This document shows positions 50,285 to 64,000 of a stretch of DNA of 64,000 nucleotides, piece by piece. How positions within the stretch are numbered: position 1 is the stretch's first letter; every line of letters starts with the position of its first letter. The notes beneath the pieces were generated by a model, which was not told the origin of the DNA, made no database searches, and saw only the letters and a list, made by a program, of their open reading frames with translations. Source of the DNA: Xestospongia muta (Eukaryota; Porifera; Demospongiae; Haplosclerida; Petrosiidae); assembly GCA_963693285.1 (NCBI GenBank), contig OY848917.1, forward strand, positions 23,628,245 through 23,692,244. The letters run 5' to 3'. Position numbers and translations under genes: made by a program.

Positions 50285-53200
50285 ATGACTCTTTCAAGAG
50301 TTTGCTTTTCTTTTCTCATCTCTATCAATATATTTCTTTGTCTAAATTTGTTCAATTGTGGTCATTCAGCTGATGTGTGAGCAAATCCTGATCATGTGTA
50401 TGATTTATACATAAATCTATTTTGTATATTTTAGGTGCTATGCAATAAGATATGGCTACCAAAAGCGAATAAGTTCCTCAATAGGATCAAGAAGAGGATA
50501 TTATGGTTGTGGATTTAAGGACTGGCTTAGGTGTTCAAAGTACTTTTTCCAATCATTTGCAATCTGACCTTATAATTTCTATTTTCTTAATTAGAGAAGT
50601 ATACTACTGGTACTATTATTCTCACATTATCAAGGTTTCTTACTCATATGCAATATGTTGTGCAGGAACACATATTGGTACACATCCAAATTGTCAACGT
50701 AAGTCATCAGATCTGGGACCTATCTTAAAGCATTACTATAAATGATCCACAGCTTTCTGCAGTCCATCATGTAACAATGGTCACTGCCTGCATAATGCAC
50801 AGTCAAATACTAACTACTGTGAATGTTATCCTGGATATACAGGACAATACTGTGATCAAGGTTAATAAATAAACAAAGTTAGAAATATGTCAATAATTTA
50901 AATTATAATACAGATATTAATGAATGCCAAGGAAATTCTACAATATGCCATAGCCTTGCAGTTTGCAATAATACTCTTGGTTCTTATGTCTGTCAATGTC
51001 CTGAAGGATACACATTAGGTTATGACAAATTTACTTGTGTAGGTGAGTATATAATAATGACACTTGCCAGTCTATATTTATTTATATGATAATTATAATT
51101 TGCTATCCTTGCATGCTATAAGGTATAATACTACTTTTGAACTTAAGTAAATTATATGTACAGTCTCTTTTAAACATCATGTACTCTACATATGCATATA
51201 CAGACATTGATGAATGTGCTGCTAACATACATAAATGTGGCACTACTGGACGATGTGAAAATACAAAAGGATCTTACATTTGTCATTGTGGTCGTGGATA
51301 TGATGTTATTATTAAAAACAACTTTCAGTATTGCCTAGGTAAACAATCTTAATGATAACTAACTAGTATTATATGTAACATTATTGTAGACAGAGATGAA
51401 TGTAGAGATGGTAATGGAGGATGCCAGCAACTTTGCATAAATGAACCTGGTTCTTTTAGATGTTCCTGTAGAAATGGTTACAAGCAAAACTTGACTAATC
51501 TCTACAAATGCAATGGTAACAGATCTGCTATATGCTTATGTATATTTATGTATATTATTGTCAGATGTGGACGAATGTTCACTTGATACGCACAATTGTT
51601 CACATATTTGCAAAAATACTCTTGGAACATACTTTTGTGGCTGTCATCTTGGTTGTCAAATTGATACAAATGATAAACTGTCTTGTCAAGGTAATATGAT
51701 ATGTCATATGCAATAACTATTGGAATATGCACAAAAGTATATTGAAATAATTTACTTATTTAAGAGGATGTATACATGTATTTGTTATGGTCAAATAGCA
51801 AACTTCAAAAGGTTATGCTGTTACAAATTTTATACAAAATATAATAGAAAGCAGTGACTATTTGTATAACATAAGAACGTTCAGACTTAAAGTGAAAAAT
51901 AAATTCTATACCATAGGCCCTAAAACTTAAAAACTTAAATGTTAGAATTTAACTGCATTAATATGGAATATGTATTTCCTGAATTATATTTTCCACTTAA
52001 CAAATACTTTATAAAACAAAATTAGAAATCTTAATAGCTGAGGAAAGAATCACACGCAGGTGTTCAAATAAGCTTAAAAAATGAATTTAGTGGTCATTTG
52101 AAAGCATCACAGTGTAGTAGCTAGATTAAATGCTGTGGCTATATTCCCATTGCCACAGTAATTTGATATCTTCCTCCCCTCCCCTCCCCCCCAACTGGTA
52201 TCATAATACTGGGAAAATGCTACTCTGGTACTGTTTCACCAGATATACATTTGGTGATATGATAACCTCTGAACTTTGATGCTCCCCAGTACAATAAACT
52301 GAGGAAATGTTACCCTCAGTATCTGTTTTACCAAGCAAGAATAAAATGTCAAAAATTATGTGCTTTATTTCAATGTAAAAATGTCCAAGTTCTTGTATAG
52401 ACTTGTTAAATAGTAAAACATAAAATTGGTTATTTGATTATAAATATCAACTTATGAATTTTAACTATTTAACCGACATCAATTCTGATTGGCCAATATT
52501 TACAATGGCATGATTAATATTCATAATGAAAAGAGTTAACTTAATGTCGACCTATCAATTATTCAACTGAACATTTATAATAATATTATATTGGTGCATT
52601 CTATGTATTGATGATGCAACGTATATAAATACTACCTTTTTGCATTGTTTGTATTTGTATAGCAGCTATACATACATTCACTACATTTTTTACGAAATTG
52701 GTTTTATTTACTTGTATATATACATACTTTATTTCCTTATATATACCAATTAATGATAATACTGCAGATATTGATGAGTGCAGTAACTACACTTTACATG
52801 GATGTAATCAGAAGTGTATAAACTTACATTGTCTGGAAGGAAGATACTCCTGTTCATGTTACAATGGTTATAGTCTCATGGAAGACAACAGGACATGTTC
52901 AGGTAAGCCTGATATTGATTAGATAAAAGCAATATTGGTAACATTCTTTAACAAGATGTCAATGAATGCTTGACCAATAATGGAGGATGTCAATATCAAT
53001 GTAAAAATACTGATGGGAGCTATGTTTGTGAATGTCCTGAGGGATATCATCTTAACAATAATTCACGAACATGTGATCGTAAGAGCTTGTGGTTTTAATT
53101 ACTTTGTTGTTAATTATTATTTCTTTATATAGCATTACCTTGTCCTAATCTCTTGTCACCTGTCAATGGACACATCTCATGTTCAGACATAATTTTAGTT

Positions 53201-56200
53201 GTTGGTAGTAACTGTTCTTTTTCTTGCAATGAAGGTTATCAATTACAAGGTTCACAAAATAGAGTCTGTTTACCTAGTACAAGCTGGAGTGGATACCAAA
53301 CTGAGTGTAAAATTATGGAATGTCCAGAACTTATAGCACAACCTAATTCAATTATTGTACAGAGGTGTTCAAGTAATCTCAATTCAACATGTCTATTAAG
53401 CTGTATTCAAGGATTTTATCATGATAATGGTGAACTATTTCAACAATCATGTTTGCTGAAAAATGGTACTACTGAATGGAGTGAGCCAGTAAAGTGCAAA
53501 GGTATGTGATTATAAATGTGTAGAATATTTATATTTCTCTTAGAAATTGATGTTTGTTATCCTAATCCATGTGGATTGGGTAACTGTTCCATAACTGATG
53601 AAAAAACACCATATTGTTCCTGTCCTAGTAGTTTTTATTCAGGAAATACTTGTGAGGAAGGCAGGCTAATTGTGTCTGATATACCAATTCTATCAGTTAA
53701 TCAACTGTCCTCACCAATTGTATTGTATTCTTCCCCTCGTTCAACTCTCAATATAACCGTTTCTACACAACCACATGTTCTTTTGTATCCAAGTAACAAG
53801 ATTTCAATCAATTATCCTAATGAACAGACATCTTTACAAATCAAATCTATTTTACGTGGAATTGTTAAACTACATTTTCAATTAGAAACTACTGAAACGT
53901 ATGAGCCAGTAAACGATCAAATTGCTGTTGTATCTGATGACAATGTAATTGGTCATTACTTTGATGATGCTGAGAAGGGAATACTCAAAGAAGGTTGCTG
54001 TCGTTTTGACTGGAATTTGCCTGATTATTTTTGCTCAAACCCAAATCATCTGGTTACGTTATATTCCTCCTGTGGTTGGATGAGAAATGAGCGAAGAGCA
54101 TTATCAGATGGGACTATTATCGTAGAGTATGGTATGTTCAAGGTTCCTCTTTCTATAGTTGGTATTGATATAGCACTCTCAGATGAAAACATTGCCATTG
54201 ACTATAGTAATGAAGGTGGAGCATGTGAGCGTTGCTCTACAATAGAAAGAAATTGTCATTCTCATATTCCTACAACTGAAGATGTACGTGATATGTTAAA
54301 GCTTCAAGCATTAGAAAAAACATTTCTAAGATGGTCAGCAGCTATTTTTCCTTCATCAATTACTGTTAGCATTCCTGTGAATACAACAAAGCAAGCATTT
54401 TCACGGACAGATTACTATGCAAAATTAGTCACAAGACTTGATTCACTTGATGAATGTGTGAACTTGAGTCCTCCTATTGTACACAGTTCTGGTCTTGACT
54501 ATGTTATAGCAGTATCATCTGATCTTTCAATTGGCTATAATAATAAGACTATCTCATTTGTTCATTTACCTAATGATTATCCAGTGTGCTTCATGAGGTC
54601 TCTTTGTAATGAAAATGAGGATTCCATTACAGCTGGAATAACCAATTCTCTAAATTCAAAACTCTTGACTCATCCTATATTTCAGCAATATACTGAAAAA
54701 GGATGGAATATTAAGTTACGTTCAATTACTACATCAAGCATTTTTCTTGGAATAAGACAACCCACAGTGTACTGGGATGGAATTAGTGAAACCACTCTAA
54801 GACAATCTGCATATGATACATTATTGAATGTGGAACTAAGTGGAAAATTTCAAGAGAAATTCTTGACTGTAGCCTTCTTTTTTGTTGGCACATTCACTAC
54901 TGTTAGTGGTAATGAAGATCCTTTATCATGTTCTGTAAGGATTAAATTTTATTAGATGTTGATACAATATGTATATTGCAATATTTTTGTATAGATACCA
55001 GGTGAAATGAAAGGAAAGATGACAATTCAAATCATATCTGGTGCACCAGAACACACCAGTACACTTAATCAGCACTCTGAAAATGGAAATGCTCTTTATG
55101 TCACTGAAGGTAAGCATGATGTATTTGTAATCAATTATTTACTGTTGTTCTCAAATATAGGTACCTGTAAAGATAGTACTGCTAAATCTGGTGTTATGAG
55201 TTCCCTTGATTTATCTCCTGTCCTCACCAATGGCAGTTATAGCAACTATGTTCACCTCTCAGGTACAGGATCATGTATGGTCAAAACTCATCTACAATTT
55301 GATAACTCACTGCAAATCAACAATGTTTCTTTGACTAGTACATGCTTGACCTTAAAAATCAATGAACTCATTTTCCCTGGCCTTGTTTTTAAACTAGTAC
55401 TTTTTCCTAACATTATTTCACTCATTCCTGGGAAAAAGATAAATGCCTTTCTTGAATCACATGTTAACCAAGGTACCATTGAGTTAGGAAACTTTATAAA
55501 GCTTCTACCAAATTCACAAATACCAAGTATGGAGGCAATAATGTTTGCTGATGAGGATGGTATTTTTAGTTTTTTAAATTCAGCTAACATTTCACTATTT
55601 GATACCCAAATTCCAACAGCAGTTAGCATTAATGATAATGAAATAAACTTCTCAGCAACAGCTAACATTTTTCAAATAAACTCAGTAGACATAAGTGGTA
55701 GAGGAACTACAAGCAGAGAGTGGAATTCACTACAGCTTAAATTAAATGTTGATACAAGTAAAGCATTATCTGAAAGCATGACTCAATATGCAAGAAATGA
55801 ATTAAATAAACAAGCTGAAGAATCTGTAGACCGTATTTATGAGGCAAGACAGAATTTACTTGAAGCAAAAGTCAATGTTAACAATGCAAAGATCAAAGTC
55901 GCAAACCTTAAGAAACAACTAAAAACTCTTAAAGGATTGCTAGAGAACAAAATGAATCTGAGAAAGGAAGTAAAAAGAGATAAAGATTTTCATGAAAAAT
56001 ATTTACATGATCTGTTGGAATCTTATTGGAATGCCTCTAACGAACTCACTGATTCTATTGAAAGTGTTTGTCAAATTAAAGAATGTGACAAAGAATGCCG
56101 TGCAGGTGATATAGAGACTCTGTGCTTCACACCTACCTTCATTTATGAGTCTAAAACGTGCTACTTCTATCTAACGAGGAAGAGCACAGTCAGTAAGAAA

Positions 56201-59200
56201 ATGGAAATTATCAAATATATTTGTAGTTATGAAAGTTATAATGACGCCTTTTCTTGGGACCATATTAAACAAAGTATTGTATTGACAATTGTAAATCCAA
56301 TTGTAGGTATAATTAGTACCTTTTCTTCATACAAGAAAAAACAATGTCATCCTGTACCAAGAATAGAGGAAATATGGGTTGATGCATATTTTTCAGAGAC
56401 TTATGTTGAATCCAAATCTTGCGATGTTAAAAAGGTTGGCAATCAAGACATAAGAGGTTGCAATTACACATCTGATTGTGCAGTTTTAATTGAAGATTCT
56501 ATCTGCTATGCACTCAATGTCTACTGCTACACCAATCGATCACAATTAATTGAGCAGTTCGAGGAAGATAATGAAGACCTTTTACTTGAGATTGACCAGA
56601 GGAATTTTGCCTATCAGACAGCATTAAACAATTTCACTGATGTCAGTTTTGAAATCTCATCATTGGAATTAAGAAATCAATCTTTAACAAAAGAAATAAT
56701 TTTAGCATCGTCAATATTGCAGAGTGCTTTAAGAGCTGAAAACATTGCAAACACCAGCTATGTAAGTATCAAAAATGAAGAGGAACGAATGTATAGATTA
56801 TATGAGTTTATTCAAAACAACAGTATTCTATTAGCAGTTCAATTTACTAGAATGTTCTTTGATGTTACTGTTGAAACACAGACACCAGTCTTAGTACCAC
56901 TCCATGTTGTATATGAAGTACCTTTTCATAAAACCAGCCATGAAGCAATAGTTGTTGTTGATATATCTTCATCAGCTGATCTTATTCAAAAAACTATCTT
57001 TGACAACATTGCAGATGACATCATCGATGATATTTTGGAGATTAATACTGTACGAAAAAGAAGAGATACTCACATCACATATCTGTCTGATATATTTAAA
57101 CAAAACTGTGATCTACAAACAAAATTGCTGCATTATTTAACAGAACTTAATAGCACACTCGAAGTAATTCATGAAAACACCATAGAAACACTTTCTTCAA
57201 TAAGAAAAGCCAAAGATAATGCAGAAATGAAATATCAAGCTACTTTAAAGGTTCTTATGGAAATTGAAGCCAATGCTTCGTTTATAAATCTTCTAGAACA
57301 AAAAGAATACACTTTCTATCAGAGTCAAATGGACATTTTTGATGCAATGCTAGACAGAGTCTCAGAAGCAGAGGTCTTGGAATGGAAGACAAACATGGAA
57401 GATATACATAATGGAAGTGTAGCTTTTTTTGGTCAAAAGTGTTATAGTTTTAGTGACTGTCTTAAAATTGCTTTAAAGAGCCTTCAACAATTGTTGTCTG
57501 GAATCTCTAATTCTAATGTAATGTCCATTCTTGAATCAGTTTCCGAAATACAACAGCCACTGCTAATGATTGCTAGTAATAGTTCTCAAAATTACAGTCA
57601 AATTAATTCTATTTTGACAGAGACAATCGAAATAATGCAATCTTTAGTCAACTTAGACTATTGGTGTACACCTCCTCCAGAAATATCTGAACAACCAGAA
57701 CATGTACTATATATACAATCTGGTAATACACTCAAACTCAACTGCAAAGCTCATTCCACCCTACCTTTGACATATGTATGGAAGAGAAACAACAAAACCA
57801 TTCCTTTTGCAAACTCAGGAAATCTTGTAATACAAAACATAGACATATCACATTTAGGTGTGTATCAATGTGAAGTAACAAATGCTGTTGGACTAACAAA
57901 GAGTCAACAATCTATTGTGTATGTTTACAAAATCCCAAGCTTCACTCAACACCTCAAATCAGTGTCCACTATACAATATAATGATGCCAGTTTTATTTGC
58001 GATGTCAGTGCTTATCCAGTGCCAGATTATGACTGGTTCTTCAGACCAAATGCTGTAACTCCTTGGAGTATCATTCAAAATGAAAACAGAAGTCTTTTGT
58101 ATATTACAAATGCAACTTACACAAATGAGGGACAGTATCGTTGTAATTCTTCAAATGATTTTGGTTCAATTGTATCTCAAGTAGCCAATCTCACTGTCCT
58201 ACCAGGGAGCCCAGCCAAAATAAGTTACCATATAGAGTGCACCTACAAAGCACAGACATCTTCAAAACACTCTATGAGGAATGAAAAACAAGCTTTCTTA
58301 GCAGCAGTTAGCAAAGTATTGAATTTGACTACAACATCTGTACTAAACATAACATTTAATGATTATGTTATTAGTTTTGAACTTCTAGCACCAAAAGTAT
58401 CATCAATCAATAATGCTGAAAGATTGTTTAATGACACGCAGAGAAGTCTCAGTGAACTCTACAAGGCTAAAGTAGCCATAGAGTTATCCTTCAATAACAT
58501 CAGTAATCCAATTGTATTTATCAGCAGGAAAAAGATGTATACAGTAAATGTTAAAAGTATTAAAGTGGACCCTCTTTTATTCAAATGTCCTGTTGGATAT
58601 GAATTTGATTTAACTGATCTTGCTTGTGGTAAGATGAAACTAGTTTATGCTTCTGCTAATGAATTTATTGTTTTTATTATGTTCTATGTAGTTGGCTGCA
58701 AACCTGGTTTTTATTGGAATGGTTATGTCAAAGAGACATTTCGGCCAAAACCTGGTGTAATGTTAGAAATGAAATATCCTACTTGTTCTTTGTGTGACAA
58801 AGGATCATTTCAAAATGAGAAATCTGCTGCTAGTTGTATTCAATGCCCAACAAACTATTCCACTGCAATAAGTGGCTCTAAATCAAGAAGAGATTGTCAA
58901 AGTATGAAAGTCAACTCTATAATATAGTTATAAAATTTAACCATTTACTTGTACAGAGCTATGTCAACCTGGTACATATTCCTCTATTGGTTTTGAACCT
59001 TGTTTACCATGTCACTTGGGATATTATCAATTGAGATATGGACAGACATCTTGTATTCCATGTGTTCATGGAGCTAACATAACAGCCTGTAGATCAAGTA
59101 AGTAAGGTTTAGTTATTAATGAAGTTTATAAATTCAAATCAGTATTTTGTGAGGCTCATCATTATTCCTATACTGGGCTCAAACCTTGTCTATCATGTCC

Positions 59201-60273
59201 AAGGAGTTATTACCAACCAGCAGAAGGACAACGTTTGTGCATTCCATGTCCTCCAAATACAAATATAAGACAATGTTTACCAGGCTAGTGTCATGTTATC
59301 ATAGCATAATCATAATGTGTCACGTCACCATAGATCCCTGCAGTCAACCACCTTATAAAGGACCTTGTTATGGTGACATTCCTAGATATTTTTATAATAC
59401 AAAAAGTGGCAAATGTGAAGTCTTTAGTTATGGAGGATGCTATGGCAATAAAAACAATTTTATCAACAAACCAGACTGTGAATAACAATGTCTTTGTAAG
59501 TTTACAATGAAGACTTCTGATTATTAAATACTATTATAATCAATTCAACAGCTACTTGTACTCTACTGCCATATAAAGGACCTTGTTATGGTGACATTCC
59601 TAGATATTTCTATAATACAACCAGTGCAAAATGTGAAATCTTCAGTTATGGAGGATGCTATCCGAATAAGAACAATTTCCAGAAACAACATGACTGTGAA
59701 CGTCATTGTAAATGTGAGTTTAAAGTTTGTTACTAATAATTTCATCTATTATCGTTGTAGTCTGTCCACCCACATGCACTCCAGATTTTTGCAAAGAAAA
59801 TTTTGGAGCTATGTGCTCTTTGTGAGTTCATTTGGTACTGTATTTATAATTTCAACTTGTCTATCAGATTGCTAATTCCAAGCAGTAACAGTTCCTGTCC
59901 TAGTGGATGTGCCATTTCCAGTTGTCATGCTTGTTATTATGCTGTTAATAAACTTCCATTTCCTTCAAAGGCAATGTCATGTCCTAAGTGTTCTGATAAT
60001 AGAAATGGAATTGATGAGGCATGTATAAGTGAATGGGATCAATGTGTTGATAAGGCTCTGAAAGTGACTTCTGTAAGTATAGTTATAAAGTTAATACATG
60101 TATTCTTTAGTGCTAAACAATATGTGATACTAACAGCCTTAGTAAAATGTTATAATAATCTTTTATATTTTGGAATCTTTGTTGCTTACAATGTGTAATG
60201 TGTTTCTGTTTAGATTCCTCCTGAACAAAGGACACCTAACAACTTCCATTGTTATAGATATCCTTGTTCCTAA
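50285..60273 (+). CDS. Copy E: EMI/EGF/CCP/Ig/Kunitz mosaic gene with a nonsense codon in Kunitz 1
   Basis: Twenty-two exons: 50285-50376, 50435-50539, 50595-50698, 50753-50860, 50914-51042, 51204-51338, 51390-51515, 51565-51690, 52768-52902, 52956-53078, 53133-53501, 53544-54934, 54995-55109, 55161-58628, 58692-58901, 58957-59097, 59143-59283, 59334-59495, 59552-59713, 59761-59821, 59868-60072, 60214-60273. Full exon sum is 7668 nt. All modules match D, but exon 59334-59495 has GAA TAA CAA in place of GAA GAA CAA, giving a stop at 59483-59485 two residues before the last Cys of Kunitz 1. Spliced as in B, the protein would lack the second Kunitz domain and the Cys-rich tail. If the GC-AG intron (59284-59333) is not spliced, translation ends at TAG 59286-59288 anyway, so this change may matter only for one isoform. 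RKRR is at 57053-57064. It could be a recently damaged gene or a functional shorter form. Confidence 0.8.
50435..50698 (+). other. EMI-like domain of copy E
   Basis: Exon 50435-50539 reads [21 protein letters not shown] and LRCS; exon 50595-50698 is almost identical to D. The first exon differs from D at 19 of 105 bases. Confidence 0.55.
51691..52767 (+). other. Expanded intron 8 of copy E
   Basis: This is homologous to 35382-36428 of D with indels, including a C-rich run (ctcccctccccccc) near 52178. The perfect palindrome of D is shortened here (caccagatatacatttggtg). Confidence 0.6.
56159..56422 (+). other. Variable Cys-bounded cassette of copy E
   Basis: It is nearly identical to D's cassette and very different from A and B. 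The hydrophobic stretch reads [17 protein letters not shown]. Confidence 0.7.
59334..59713 (+). other. Kunitz pair of copy E, first domain interrupted
   Basis: The first domain (59334-59495) is complete to the fifth Cys, then has TAA at 59483-59485. The second (59552-59713) is open and carries all six cysteines. Confidence 0.85.
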
Positions 60274-63200
60274 CAATGATAAGGCAATGACAATTAAGCT
60301 ATAAAAAGTTTGCTACTTAATATAAATGTAATTTACTATTTTGATACTGATATTTTTTTCCAACTTACCTTAGAACATACACATTGTTGTTTAATGATTA
60401 GATATAGCAATCCACACATTTTTGGGACTTATAAACATTTTGAATATAGTTTCATTTTGTAGTAGAAGGTTGATGAGATTTTTGAAATTCAATAAAATAT
60501 ATAAAATTGATATCCTTTGACATATACATTGTTGTAATTAAGTCTATTTACAAAGAAATAAACAATACTGAACTTTAAATTTCCATATGGCAGTCAGTGA
60601 CAATAATAGTGTTCAACTACACAAATTATGGTTAAGTATAGTGGTAAGCTCCAGGAGAATATGTAAAGACAGTGTCTGTTTCAAACATACTATGGTAGTC
60701 CACTCTATAATTTATCATCTTTTATTATCACAATTACTATAGCCTCCCTCACACATAGACTAACAACAAATTATTAAGAACCTGTATTATATCATAGTCT
60801 GGAGGAGCTAAACTACATTTCTCAATAATGTGAGAACAAATTTTTTTGAAAACATCTCATCAATATATTCTAGTAAATCACAGAGTAAAGAGGTTTTAAA
60901 AACACACATTGTGTGTTATTATATCCAGCAGACCTGCTTTTTTGAAAGACTTGATGTTATATTAACTTCAGTCACAAGGCATTAAACCATATTAAAAGTG
61001 ATTTGAATAAAATTAAGAATAATTACAAATCCCCATTGTATATGATTGACAAAAATCTGTTACCATGCCAATGATTGTGCATTCAACAATAGCTAAAAGA
61101 ACTTCTTCTTTATCACAATGCACCTATAACCCTTAAGTCCATAATGTGATGGTGTTCTCTAGTAGCTCAATACTTTATAAACCATCATGGCATGCACTAT
61201 AATCATTCTCATTCTCCACCTTAATAAGTCATGGTTACACAACTGTCATTTCTAGTAAGTTAGTTTGAGATACTTCTGGTGCCACTTGTACTTTTGGGTC
61301 TGTGATTGACCTCTAAAGGTGTGGCAAAAACTGACTAGGGGACTCCTAAGATAGTGCTTCAACGATTGTCTTTAATATACAATTAAAATAAAATATATAT
61401 AATATAGCTAGCTACTTCTGTTGAATGTATCACAATAGTTTATACAATGATTCAAAATGACAAACAGATTAGTGATATCATTACGAATGTACTCAGTTAT
61501 AAAAGTGACCTTCCTACCTTTATTTTGTGCAATAAGAGTGTACATTATGACTACAAATGACAAAATTTATTTATGATATAATGCATAACATATATAGAAG
61601 ACTATGTTTACTGGCACTATGTTACACTAAAAGTTAAATAGGAAAGCTGTCAGACGCTTACATGGTCCGTTACAAAAGCATTGATGAATGAGTTATATAT
61701 ATATCAAGCAGACAGATAAAATGATAAAGGGGATCAAAAATGGATGAACTTGATGGACTAGTTAGGTTGATGTATATATATATGTATACATATATATATT
61801 TTTTACCATAACTTGCTATATTACAGCTAATATTTATTACAAAATAATTGTTAATTTATACAATAACAATATAGTCTATTATTTATTGTGAGTGAACAAC
61901 AAAAACTGACAAAGAAAATGGGATTAGAGAGATGAATAGATAGATGAAATTAGAAAATTATAACTGATGTCTTCAAATCTACCATCTGTCTGTTACTCAT
62001 ATTGTCCATGGCTGTGTCTAGTCATTCAATGTTTATCTACTTTTATATGATCTATTATCCAACACATTTGCTTTGTTTTATATAACAATTTTCTTAACAT
62101 AACTACATGCTTGATTTAATCTTTGTCTATGCTTCCATTGAAACTTTGATCTGTTCATCCACTAGGAAATACTTTACTTACTATCATTCTACTCTACATG
62201 ACCATTACCATACTTAATAAAAGATTATTGACCCAAAAGTTCGACTATACATTATATACATTATACATTATATAGTATTATATAACTGTTACGGTAATGC
62301 ACACACATCTGTTAATCATCTCATCAACTAAACTACAATAGCACGTAATTTATATAATTAGTCTCATAGTCTGTCCATTCATTTCCTGTTTACATTAATA
62401 ACTATAATTATCCTCTGTACAATTTTTATTAACACAAACATAGTCCTTTAGTGCTATTCATTTACAAAGAAACTATATCTGGCTTTATATTCTAGTCAAG
62501 CTGATGAACATTTGTGCTGCATAAAAAAATTGATAGATACCTATATAAAGAGATTGACATGAATGTTAACCGAGATACCATTACATTATGGATTAATAGA
62601 CAAATTGCAGTCAAATAAACTTTAACAGTTCAATAAAATTATAGACTGATCAATGGACAGGCAAACAGATGACAATGGACAGACATATTAGACTAAAAAT
62701 ACAAATAAGTAAAATATTAAATGAAAACATGTTCCTTCTAGCTTCAATTAAAGAAATATATCTTTTAGTTTTAAGCATGAGTCTCAACATATACAACTAC
62801 ACTATTAACTGAGTTATATACAGAATGTGTGTAGACTAAAGACACTGACTAAGAGAATGATAATGAAGAATATAACAATAGATAAATAATTGGAAGAATG
62901 GATTAATTAATAACTCTTTAGAAAAACCACTGGACCTGCTATGCATTGATAGATGAGTCAAAAAGATAAGAAAAGAGATGTATAGATAAATGACTGGATA
63001 GTTAAAATTACAAAATTTCACATAAACAGAGACATGAACAACTAAGTAAGAGATACATTGACAGACTACATAGATAAACATCAGATAAACATATTGATAT
63101 ATGAGTGTTAAAGGCACGAGAGAGTTGGTGATAATAGGAAAAGAATGAATGGATTCACTGGCTAGACTAAAATGAATAGATATAGACAGATATTGTTAAT

Positions 63201-64000
63201 ACGTTTGGCTAATGATTTGGTTTGTGTGATAGTGAGTATGTTAGTGGAAAGTGAGTTGCTTTTACCATTGCAATTTACATAATGGACAATACTTAGATTT
63301 AGCAATAGTTTTAGAATCAGTAATCTTCTACATGTATCATGTATTGTGAATGGTAGAAACATGAATGTATAAATTAATTTACAAATACAAGTAAACAGAT
63401 TAAGACTGCCTAAAAGACAGTTAGATTGAACTTACTGAAGTCAGCGATGATAGATAAAAAATATACTCATTAGCAGTCAGAAAGATGGACAGAAGGATAG
63501 ATTGACTGATTAACAGAGAATAAATGGACATTTTGACCAAAAATATGCAAAGAATGAAATTGAGAACCATCAACTTATCATTAATAAATATTAATTCCTT
63601 GTGTCTGTCTATATCCAATCATTTGTTCTCTCATACACACACTACACCACTATCTTGTTCAGATAATTAAATGTTTATTATCATTTGTTTGATTGCTTCT
63701 GTAAGCAAAGACATCTGTTTGTCTGTCCATTTATTAGTTAATCAATTTATCTAGCCATCCATTCAATGATAACTCCATCATTCTATTTATCCATTAGTGT
63801 ACTGATATAACTAATATAAAATGCTTTATCTGATTACGCAAAGAGAGAGATTTTGCAAAGGAAATTAAATAAATAGAATGTGCCAGGTATTAAAATAATC
63901 AAATTGTCAATTTTTACTAGTTTTATTTGTGTATATTAGTTTTCTCCGATTTTGGGACTAAATAGTTTGTATTAACAAGTTTTTTGGAATCCTTATTCAT
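60274..64000. other. 3' flank and spacer after copy E
   Basis: No gene was seen. About 60350-61350 matches the 3' flanks of B and D. A possible polyadenylation signal AATAAA is at 60491-60496; in D the equivalent is mutated. About 61400-61770 is a copy of the dispersed AT-rich repeat, and 62340-62850 resembles 25590-26360, upstream of copy C. The last kilobase is AT-rich sequence without recognisable content. Confidence 0.45.

Overview
The window is eukaryotic and almost certainly from an invertebrate animal. It is AT-rich, has many short GT-AG introns of about 45-70 bp, and carries mosaic extracellular genes built from EMI-like, EGF, CCP/sushi, Ig, ephrin-receptor-like and Kunitz modules. 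Compact introns, AT richness and a tandem family of lineage-specific mosaic genes fit a demosponge such as Amphimedon. The taxon is an inference; nothing in the DNA proves it.

Nearly all coding content belongs to one tandem family, all on the + strand, here called copies A to E. A (1-8404) lacks its first exons, which lie left of the window, and is a pseudogene with stops, frameshifts, lost splice sites and deletions. B (13545-22868) is an intact 23-exon gene of about 2610 codons; the summed exon lengths are an exact multiple of three. C (26915-29137) is a broken 5' fragment. D (33976-43944) is an intact 22-exon gene of about 2556 codons. E (50285-60273) is D's closest sister, at a period of about 16.3 kb, and is complete except for a stop codon in its first Kunitz exon.

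The intact product is predicted to be secreted: signal peptide, EMI-like domain, EGF, six calcium-binding-type EGFs, two CCPs, one more EGF, a block of about 400 residues with no family I recognise, a second unrecognised block, a coiled coil, a Cys-bounded variable cassette, a conserved RKRR furin-type site, two Ig domains, ephrin-receptor/GCC2-GCC3-like repeats, two Kunitz domains and a Cys-rich tail. No C-terminal membrane anchor is visible.

The most striking signals are variation hot spots in otherwise near-identical copies. The first EMI exon differs at 19 of 105 bases between D and E, with 12 of 14 changed codons amino-acid-changing, while the flanking introns differ by 0 and 1 base. A cassette of about 88 codons in the giant exon is almost unalignable between A, B and D/E, while its flanks are nearly identical. 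This is what diversifying selection or segmental gene conversion in a recognition-type family would look like.

The spacers hold duplicated 3' flanks, dispersed AT-rich repeats, minisatellites, palindromic MITE-like elements and retrotransposon relics: an antisense CR1/L2/RTE-like endonuclease (8780-9310), Ty3/gypsy RNase H ends (10052-10144, 11178-11270) and an antisense Ty3/gypsy gag (46850-47640). I saw no rRNA, tRNA, CRISPR array or unrelated cellular gene.
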